A DNA stretch of 57,738 bases from positions 1-57,738 of the forward strand of contig NZ_NCXM01000035.1 of the NCBI RefSeq assembly GCF_002104765.1, written 5' to 3'. Positions 51,910 to 57,738 of this stretch are shown in pieces. Positions within the stretch are counted from its first letter, which is position 1. Every line of letters starts with the position of its first letter. Below the pieces are notes generated by a model. That model did not search any database, was not told the DNA's origin, and was given only the letters and a program-made list of their open reading frames with translations. The DNA comes from Mycolicibacterium vulneris (lineage in GTDB: Bacteria; Actinomycetota; Actinomycetes; Mycobacteriales; Mycobacteriaceae). The translations under genes and the position numbers were made by a program.

Positions 51910-52472
51910 GCGAGGAAAAGCCCAGCATCGACACCGCCGGCGACTCTGCCGAAACAGCCAATCAAATTCGGACTCCACGCGCGCGGCGCAAGGTGAAAGT
52001 CGTTCCCGTGATTCTGATTGTGCTGCTGCTGCTTTCCGGTGGCGCGGCGACGTGGCTGTACTTCAAGCAGTACCGGCCGGACAAACAGACCGACGTCGGC
52101 GTCGCGAGCGTGGTCGCCAACGCGGCGTCCGACGGAACGGTCGCGTTGCTGTCGTACTCGCCCGACACCCTCGACAAAGACTTCGCCGCCGCCAAGTCTC
52201 ACCTGTCCGGCGACTTCTTGTCGTACTACAACCAGTTCACCGAACAGATCGTGGCTCCGGCAGCCAAACAGAAGTCACTGAAAACCAACGCCCGGGTGCT
52301 GGGGGCCGCGGTACAGGAACTACATCCGAATTCGGCCGTGGTGCTGGTGCTGGTCGACCAGAGCACCACGAGCAAGGACAATCCCGACCCCGCGATGGCC
52401 TCCAGCAGCGTGCTGGTGAGTCTGACCCGGGTCAACGGCGCCTGGCTGATTACCAAATTCGAACCGGTCTGA
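51906..52472 (+). CDS. Mce-associated membrane protein, short type (set 2)
   Basis: 188 aa. Transmembrane helix VVPVILIVLLLLSGGAATWL, then YRPDKQTD and an outer domain AKSHLSGDFLSYYNQF, ELHPNSAVVLVLVDQST, GAWLITKFEPV, closely matching the 35.2-kb paralogue. GTG start overlaps the previous stop. Confidence 0.88.
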   Translation: MSEEKPSIDTAGDSAETANQIRTPRARRKVKVVPVILIVLLLLSGGAATWLYFKQYRPDKQTDVGVASVVANAASDGTVALLSYSPDTLDKDFAAAKSHLSGDFLSYYNQFTEQIVAPAAKQKSLKTNARVLGAAVQELHPNSAVVLVLVDQSTTSKDNPDPAMASSSVLVSLTRVNGAWLITKFEPV

Positions 52473-52699
52473 GCCGTTTCAGCTGTTCTCGAGTGTGAGC
52501 CCGCGGTTTTGATTGTGCGCTGAGGGCGACGACACGCCGACGGCAGCCGCCGTGGCTTCACACCCGATGTAGCGCACCCACGGGCGCCGGCTCCGGCCAC
52601 CCCGACCGTGCCCAAGAATCCACCAAGGATTCGCCGAGGTCGGCATTCGATCCTTTTCTCACGCAGCTGGATCGCTGGCAGCTGAGAGGAGGAATCGCC

Positions 52700-54094
52700 A
52701 TGTCGCTTCTGGGCAACCACATATCTCTGATCCACGGTTGGGTGCCGATCACGGCCCAGATCGTCACGCCGATCATGCTGGGACTCGCCGCCGGATGGCG
52801 CTCACGTCGTTGGCGTTTGCTGTGGCTGCCCGCCGCGGCCGTCGCCGGAGTCATGACGGCCCTCGGGGCGCATTCCTACATCGCCGACGGGGCCAGCAAG
52901 TCGGCACCGGCCGCGCTGTACGTGTGGATCGCGCTGGTCGGCATGGCCATGGCGGTGCTGATCCTGGGTTGGCGCGGTGCGGGGTGGTGGCGGCGTGCGC
53001 TGTCGATCCTGGCGGTGCCACTGTGCCTGCTCTGCTCGCTGCTCGTGCTCAACCAGTGGGTCGGCTACTTCCAGACCGTGCAGAGCGCGTGGGAGCAGAT
53101 CACCTCCGCTCGGCTGCCCAACCAGACCGACAAAGCCGCCGTGATCGCGTTGGCGGCGAAGGGAGCCAAGCCGCCGCACGGCAGCCTGGTGTCGGTGCAG
53201 ACTCCCGACGACGCGTCGCATTTCAAGCACCGCGAGGAACTCGTCTACCTGCCGCCGGCGTGGTTTGCGAGTTCCCCGCCGCCGCAGCTGCCGACTGTGA
53301 TGATGATCGGCGGCATGGTCAACACGCCCGCCGATTGGGTGCGCGCCGGCAACGCCGTAGAGACTGTCGACGCCTTTGCGGCCGCGCATGACGGCAATGC
53401 ACCGGTGCTGGTGTTCGTGGACCCGAGCGGCGCGTTCGACAACGACACCGAAGGCGTCAACGGAATCCGCGGCAATGCCGCGGATCATCTGACCAAAGAC
53501 GTTGTGCCCTATATGGTCTCGAACTTCGGGGTCAGCCCTGACCCGTCCCACTGGGGCGTTGTCGGCTGGTCGATGGGCGGGACGACCGCAGTGGATCTCA
53601 CCGTCATGCATCCCAACATGTTCAGCTCGTTCGTCGACATCGAGGGCGACCTGACCCCCAACACCGGAACCAAGGAACAAACCATCGCCAACCTTTTCGA
53701 CGGCGACGCCGACGCGTGGGCGAGATTCGACCCGACCACGGTGATCAACCGCCACGGCCGCTACACCGGGGTATCCGGCTGGTTCGCCATCACTTCTGGG
53801 GGTACGCCGACGCCGCATCGCAATATCACGATCGTCGATGGCGCCGCGCTGTCTGTCGCAAGCCGAGGTGCGGCCTCTGACCCGGGCAACCAGGCCGCCG
53901 CCGCCGCTTCCCTGTGCCAGGTCGGCCGGGCGAACGGCATCGACTGCGCGGTGGTCGCCCAGCCCGGAAAGCACGACTGGCCGACTGCAGGCACGGTGTT
54001 CGCCACGGCGTTGCCGTGGCTGGCAGGCCAGCTGGACACTCCGGGCGTGGCCCGGATGCCGTTGGCCGGCAATGTCTCTCAGCAAGCCCTCTGA
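52700..54094 (+). CDS. Membrane-anchored alpha/beta-hydrolase (esterase)
   Basis: 464 aa. Three to four N-terminal hydrophobic segments (1-120) precede an extracytoplasmic hydrolase domain with nucleophile GWSMGG (S291), GMVNTPADWVR, VDPSGAFDND and a C-terminal GKHDWPTAG supplying His. The plan matches the antigen-85/esterase-D-like mycobacterial membrane esterases. GAGGAGGAATC precedes the ATG. The 227-bp gap upstream (52473-52699) shows nothing else I can identify. Confidence 0.85.
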   Translation: MSLLGNHISLIHGWVPITAQIVTPIMLGLAAGWRSRRWRLLWLPAAAVAGVMTALGAHSYIADGASKSAPAALYVWIALVGMAMAVLILGWRGAGWWRRALSILAVPLCLLCSLLVLNQWVGYFQTVQSAWEQITSARLPNQTDKAAVIALAAKGAKPPHGSLVSVQTPDDASHFKHREELVYLPPAWFASSPPPQLPTVMMIGGMVNTPADWVRAGNAVETVDAFAAAHDGNAPVLVFVDPSGAFDNDTEGVNGIRGNAADHLTKDVVPYMVSNFGVSPDPSHWGVVGWSMGGTTAVDLTVMHPNMFSSFVDIEGDLTPNTGTKEQTIANLFDGDADAWARFDPTTVINRHGRYTGVSGWFAITSGGTPTPHRNITIVDGAALSVASRGAASDPGNQAAAAASLCQVGRANGIDCAVVAQPGKHDWPTAGTVFATALPWLAGQLDTPGVARMPLAGNVSQQAL

Positions 54095-54099
54095 GCGCG

Positions 54100-55275
54100 C
54101 TAGCCGCGCGGCAGGCTGAGCACCCGCTGGGCGATGATGTTGCGCTGGATCTCGGAGGTACCGCCGGCGATGGTCCCCGAGAAGCTGCGGGCATAGCGCT
54201 CGAACCAGCTGGCGAAGTAGTGGTCGAGGTTCATGTGCGCGTACGGGCCCGTGAGCCCGGGGTGCACGAGCCCCTCGGATCCCGCGGACGTCAACGCCAG
54301 TTCCATGCCACGCAACTCCGCTTCGGAACCCAGCAGCTTGAGCACCGAGATCGCGGCCACGTCATCTTCGCCGCGCGCGGCGCGGGCAAGGGCCGCCGAA
54401 CCCAACAGGCGCAGCGCCTGCCTGTCCATGATCGTGCTCGCGTACTGGTCGCGCTCGACGTCGGTGTTGGGATGGAAGTCGTCGATCATGTTCTCGAGGC
54501 GATCGGCGAAACCCAGCCACATCATGGTGCGTTCGTGCCCCAGCGATCCGTTGGCCACCCGCCAGCCCTGGTCGAGCTCGCCGACCAGGTTCTCGGCCGG
54601 CACCCGCACGTCGGTGAAGAAGACCTCGTTGAAATCCAGATCGTCGACACCGCAGATCGACGGGAACGGCCGGCGCACCAGACCCGGGGTGTCGGTGGGG
54701 ATGACGAGCGCGCTGATTCCCTTGTGCTTCGGCGCATCTGGATTGGTACGGACGAACGTCAACAAGACGTCGGCGTCGTGGGCACCCGAGGTCCACACCT
54801 TCTGCCCGTTGACCACGAAGTGGTCGCCGTCGAGCACCGCGCGGGTCCGCAGCGACGCCAGGTCGGAGCCCGCGCTAGGTTCGCTCATCCCGAGTGACGC
54901 GGTGATCTCGGCCCGCAGAATCGGCACCGCCCAGCGCCGCTTCTGTTCGTCGGTGCCGAACGACAACAGCGACGCCCCAACGATGTTCACGCCCTGCGGG
55001 TTGAAGGTGTGGTAGATCCGGCGGCGGCTGAGTTCCTCGAGGTAGACGAACTGCTGAATGACCGTCGCGTTGCGGCCCCCGAATTCCGGTGGCTGGCTGG
55101 GCAGCAGCCAGCCGTTGTCGAACAACAGCCGCTGCCAGTCGCGCGCCCACTGCGGCATGTGCGAGACCGACCGGGGCCGCTCGAGCGTTTCGCTTGCGGG
55201 GGGCAGGTTTTCATCGAGGAATGCCGAGAACTCAGCCCGGAACTCTTCGACGTCGGAATCAAAAGTCAGCTGCAC
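54100..55275 (-). CDS. Acyl-CoA dehydrogenase, full-length subunit (FadE type)
   Basis: 391 aa. ASLGMSEPSAGSDLASLRTR, FVVNGQKVWTSGAHDAD and GGTSEIQRNIIAQRVLSLPR are FAD-binding and C-terminal ACAD motifs. GTG start at 55275, overlapping the partner gene by 17 bp. Adjacent shorter ACAD suggests an alpha2beta2 heteromer as known for steroid FadE pairs. Confidence 0.9.
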   Translation of the reverse strand: MQLTFDSDVEEFRAEFSAFLDENLPPASETLERPRSVSHMPQWARDWQRLLFDNGWLLPSQPPEFGGRNATVIQQFVYLEELSRRRIYHTFNPQGVNIVGASLLSFGTDEQKRRWAVPILRAEITASLGMSEPSAGSDLASLRTRAVLDGDHFVVNGQKVWTSGAHDADVLLTFVRTNPDAPKHKGISALVIPTDTPGLVRRPFPSICGVDDLDFNEVFFTDVRVPAENLVGELDQGWRVANGSLGHERTMMWLGFADRLENMIDDFHPNTDVERDQYASTIMDRQALRLLGSAALARAARGEDDVAAISVLKLLGSEAELRGMELALTSAGSEGLVHPGLTGPYAHMNLDHYFASWFERYARSFSGTIAGGTSEIQRNIIAQRVLSLPRG

Positions 55276-56257
55276 GGTATTCCTCCGCGATCCGCGCCCG
55301 GTGCTCCGCCGCGCCGCCAAGCATCAGCTCACCCGCTTTGGCTCGTTTCAGCGCGAACTGCAGGTCGTTCTCCCACGTGAATCCCATTGCGCCATGCAGC
55401 TGTAGGCCGTGCCGGAACACCAGCGACTGGCACTCCCCCGCCGACGCCTTGGCCATTGCGGCGGCCAGCCGGCGGCGGGGATCGTCGGCCGCGATCGTCA
55501 GCGCGGCGAAGTAGGCAAGGGCGCGGGCGCGTTCCACCGCGACGTGCATGTCGGCGGCCTTGTGCTGGACGGCCTGGAAGGAGCCAATCGCCACGCCGAA
55601 TTGATGACGGCTTTTGACGTGCTCGAGCACCAGGTCGAGGATGCGTTGGCAGGCGCCGACCATCGTGATGGCCATGCCGGTCAGCGCAACGTGGTGGGCG
55701 CGCTCGGCGTTGACAGTCAGCCGCTCGCTGTCGGTTACCCGAACCTCCGCGAACGACAGGTCGGCGACGTGCAGCACCGGGTCGAACACCGCCGAGCGCC
55801 GGGCCGACACCTGGCTGGACTCGACGAGGAACACCCCCGCGTCGGTGGCCACGGCCAGCCGATCCGCGCGATCGCCGTCGAGCACATGGCGGGCTGTGCC
55901 GTCCAGCACCCAGCCCTCGGCGTCGCGGTGCGCCGCGACCCCGCCATAGACCGCAGTGCCCGATTGGTGTGGGTCGAATCGGTCCCCGGCGAGCGGTGCG
56001 AACTGGCTCATCGTCGCCAGGAATGGGGTCGGGTCGGTGGCGCGGCCGAGCTCCTCGAGCACGATGGCCAGCTCGACGGCGCTGTCCGCATCGCTGAGCT
56101 CGGTCCAGCCCTGGTCTACATACGATTTCCACAGCGGGCTCGGGTCGACGCCCTCTTCGGCCACGCTGCGCACCAGCGACGGCGGGCACTGCTTCGCGAC
56201 GGCGTCGCGCACTGTGTCCTGCCACAGTCGCTGATCAGCATCGAACTCCAACAGCAT
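55259..56257 (-). CDS. Acyl-CoA dehydrogenase, shorter subunit (FadE type)
   Basis: 332 aa, shorter than the usual 380. N-terminal FDADQRLWQDTVRDAVAKQCP, C-terminal SRHQFGVAIGSFQAVQHKAADM and LQLHGAMGFTWENDLQFALKR are ACAD signatures; the central FAD-contact region is degenerate. First gene of the pair, with an operator-like palindrome 31 bp upstream. Confidence 0.88.
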   Translation of the reverse strand: MLLEFDADQRLWQDTVRDAVAKQCPPSLVRSVAEEGVDPSPLWKSYVDQGWTELSDADSAVELAIVLEELGRATDPTPFLATMSQFAPLAGDRFDPHQSGTAVYGGVAAHRDAEGWVLDGTARHVLDGDRADRLAVATDAGVFLVESSQVSARRSAVFDPVLHVADLSFAEVRVTDSERLTVNAERAHHVALTGMAITMVGACQRILDLVLEHVKSRHQFGVAIGSFQAVQHKAADMHVAVERARALAYFAALTIAADDPRRRLAAAMAKASAGECQSLVFRHGLQLHGAMGFTWENDLQFALKRAKAGELMLGGAAEHRARIAEEYRAADF

Positions 56258-56286
56258 CCGCGCCGCCTCTCGTCGTGACTGTCAGG

Positions 56287-56303
56287 CGAGAATAACATTC
56301 TCG
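56287..56303. promoter_or_regulatory. Operator-like palindrome upstream of the FadE pair
   Basis: CGAGAATAACATTCTCG, 7-bp arms around AAC. Within it GAGAATAACATTCTC differs at two positions from the palindrome at 26688-26702 in front of the amidohydrolase operon. Confidence 0.7.
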
Positions 56304-56379
56304 GTTGCGGAAGTAATAATCTCGGATTCCGGGCATGGGGTCACCGAAGCCCCGTGACGAGCGGAATTCCTCCGGCGAG

Positions 56380-57030
56380 CTAACTGCTGGTCACGAGGCC
56401 GTCGGCGGCGTTGTCCCAGCGGTCGAGGTTCACGAACTCGGCAAGCGGGCGGCGGCGCAGCGGCCCGTGATTGCCCTTCGGCCACCCGACCACGATGTGG
56501 CCGGCGACCATCCAGCCCTCCGGTATGCCGACGGCGTCCCTGAGCAGCTGTTCACCGCCGTACGAGGCCCAGCTGGTCAGGCAGGCGCCGAGCCCCTGGG
56601 CGCGGGCGGCCAGCAGAAAGTTCTGCATGGCGGGAAAGATCGAACCGCCGAGCAGCAGTTCCGACGCCGTCGGGTAGTGCGCCTGGGCGAACAGCACCGA
56701 GGTGAATTCACCGGCGCGGTCGTGCAATTCGTACGTCGCACGGTAAGTGCGCGCGCGGCGGCTGTTGTCGTCGGCGGCAGGCCGGCTCATGCCGTAGACC
56801 GGCTCGATCACCTCCAGCGCGTGGGCCGCGGCCTTGGCCACCACGGCCCGCTGCTCGGGCGAGCGCAACACCACGAAACGCCAGCCCTGCGCGTTGGCGC
56901 CCGAGGGGGCCCACCTGGCCGCTTCGAGGCAGCGCGCCAGAGTCGCATCATCCACCTGTTGGTCGGTAAAGCGCCGGATCGTTCGGGCCGTCGACATCAC
57001 TTCCCAGATGTCCGCGCTTGCTCCGGTCAC
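56380..57030 (-). CDS. Nitroreductase-family FMN oxidoreductase
   Basis: 216 aa. RTIRRFTDQQVDDATL, WAPSGANAQGWRFVVL and the Gly-rich AARAQGLGACLTSW are FMN-nitroreductase/BluB-like signatures. GTG start at 57030. Substrate unknown; placement beside the FadE pair and a CMD-like gene hints at catabolic redox chemistry. The gap 57031-57289 holds no gene I can support. Confidence 0.85.
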   Translation of the reverse strand: MTGASADIWEVMSTARTIRRFTDQQVDDATLARCLEAARWAPSGANAQGWRFVVLRSPEQRAVVAKAAAHALEVIEPVYGMSRPAADDNSRRARTYRATYELHDRAGEFTSVLFAQAHYPTASELLLGGSIFPAMQNFLLAARAQGLGACLTSWASYGGEQLLRDAVGIPEGWMVAGHIVVGWPKGNHGPLRRRPLAEFVNLDRWDNAADGLVTSS

Positions 57031-57289
57031 TGCTTCTCCTCAACGCCGAAAGTCGCGCCAGGTCCTCCTGCTTCGAGCGCTTGTATTCTCAACCGCCGCA
57101 GAGCAATTGAGCGCGCTCCATGTTCCCGCTGCCGCCCGGCGGGCTCGAGGACACGAGCGGGCAGGTCCATGTGAACCTCGACTGTAGACCCCGCGGGGCG
57201 GCGGCGGTGCAAGACTGCCTCAGGCAACCGGAATTTCGGCGGCGCTAAGACAGCAACGCGGACCACTCCGCGAATCGAAGGAGGAAGCA

Positions 57290-57682
57290 TTGGATCGCGA
57301 AACCTACCAGCGGGGGCTGCAAATCCGCTCCGAGGTGCTGGGCGAGGAGTACGTCAAACGCGCTTTGGCCGGCGCCGACGACTTCACCGGGCCCCTGCAA
57401 GATCTCGTCACCGAATATTGCTGGGGTGCCGTGTGGGGCCGCGAGGAGCTGCCGCGAAAGACCCGCAGCCTGCTCAACCTGGCGATGATCTCGGTGCTCA
57501 ATCGCCCCAACGAATTGCGCACGCACGTCAAGGCCGCCCTGACCAACGGGGTCTCCCGTGCGGAAATCCGCGAGGTCTTCCTGCAGGTGGCCATCTACGC
57601 CGGTGTGCCAGCGGCCGTCGACAGCTTCCGCATCGCCAATGAGGCGTTCGCCGAACTGGACCGGGACAGTGGCGATCGCTAG
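57290..57682 (+). CDS. Carboxymuconolactone-decarboxylase-like protein
   Basis: 130 aa. EYCWGAVWGREELPRKTRSL and NELRTHVKAALTNGVSRAEI plus VFLQVAIYAGVPAAVDSF match the gamma-CMD type (no CxxC of AhpD). TTG start at 57290 after aaGGAGGAAGC. The last codons and the TAG stop come from the 46-bp repeat, so the C-terminus (RDSGDR) is partly repeat-encoded. Confidence 0.88.
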   Translation: MDRETYQRGLQIRSEVLGEEYVKRALAGADDFTGPLQDLVTEYCWGAVWGREELPRKTRSLLNLAMISVLNRPNELRTHVKAALTNGVSRAEIREVFLQVAIYAGVPAAVDSFRIANEAFAELDRDSGDR

Positions 57683-57738
57683 CGCGGCGGAGCCGGGCGC
57701 AGCGGGTCACCACCATCGGGACAGTGGCGATCGCTAGC
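57663..57738. repeat. Start of a 55-bp tandem array at the window edge
   Basis: GGGACAGTGGCGATCGCTAG begins at 57663 and again at 57718, period 55 bp; the second unit (from 57718) is cut by the window end. It consists of the 46-bp repeat plus a 9-bp linker. More units may follow outside the window. Confidence 0.75.
57669..57714. repeat. 46-bp MIRU-like repeat, copy 3
   Basis: Reverse complement matches copies 1 and 2 with a few changes (GTGGTGACC for GTGGCGACC, CTAGC for CTTGC). It supplies the stop codon of the CMD-like gene. Confidence 0.88.

Noticed and set aside
52802..54085. A 427-aa minus-strand frame opposite the esterase gene
   Set aside because: The esterase frame has the GWSMGG nucleophile motif, membrane helices and a ribosome-binding site; the other frame is His/Arg/Gly-rich noise.

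Overview
This GC-rich window carries heavily biased third positions, GTG and TTG starts, many ATGA/GTGA stop-start overlaps, a complete mce operon with Mce-associated proteins, an RpfA tail, an LpqH-like lipoprotein and F420-type oxidoreductases. It comes from a Mycobacterium. From memory, the left 25 kb follows (inverted) the M. tuberculosis order Rv0867c to Rv0853c (rpfA, moaE2, mog, moaC2, Rv0863, Rv0862c, ercc3/XPB, fadB, fadA, dapC, Rv0857, Rv0856, far, Rv0854, pdc/kdc). Insertions in that order, and a long region with no M. tuberculosis counterpart that I recognise, point to a non-tuberculous species, possibly of the M. avium complex; that assignment is inference.

Layout. 1-6.2 kb: the 3' end of rpfA, a molybdopterin gene cluster (moaC2-mog-moaE2) on the minus strand, then a divergent pair for an XPB-N-terminal-like protein and the XPB helicase. 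6.2-13.9 kb: an accessory block with a lipid-transfer thiolase/DUF35 pair, an ABM-type monooxygenase, two LLM oxidoreductases, a TetR-controlled FAD monooxygenase with two visible operators, a methyltransferase and an enoyl-CoA hydratase/isomerase. 14-23.2 kb: the fadA-fadB trifunctional beta-oxidation complex, dapC, three related SRPBCC proteins around the racemase gene far, and the 2-keto-acid decarboxylase. 23.2-28.5 kb: an operon of amidohydrolase, FadD-type ligase, a two-repeat alpha-beta-barrel-like protein and a Bfd-type [2Fe-2S] protein, then an LpqH-like lipoprotein, an enoyl-CoA hydratase and a secreted MmpS-like protein. 28.4-33.8 kb: a TetR with a divergent P450, and a translationally coupled four-gene membrane operon (two multi-pass proteins, a subunit III/NorE-like and a subunit IV-like protein) facing another TetR across a perfect 18-bp palindrome. 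33.8-46.1 kb: secreted proteins, a Mce-associated pair, and a full yrbEA-yrbEB-mceABCDEF operon. 46.5-57.7 kb: CoA-transferase, SDR, ferredoxin, P450, a second secreted/Mce-associated module, a membrane esterase, a pair of acyl-CoA dehydrogenases, a nitroreductase and a carboxymuconolactone-decarboxylase-like gene.

How it fits together (inference): the right half looks like a lipid or terpenoid import-and-catabolism island, with Mce/YrbE uptake, P450/ferredoxin/SDR oxidation, CoA activation or transfer (FadD, CaiB), dehydrogenation (paired FadE), hydration and thiolysis. Nearly identical 15-bp palindromes precede two distant catabolic operons and suggest one regulator. The most distinctive signals are a 46-bp hairpin repeat inserted in frame in far between 8-bp direct repeats, the same repeat in tandem at the right edge, the oxidase-subunit-like membrane operon with no catalytic subunit nearby, and the shared palindrome.
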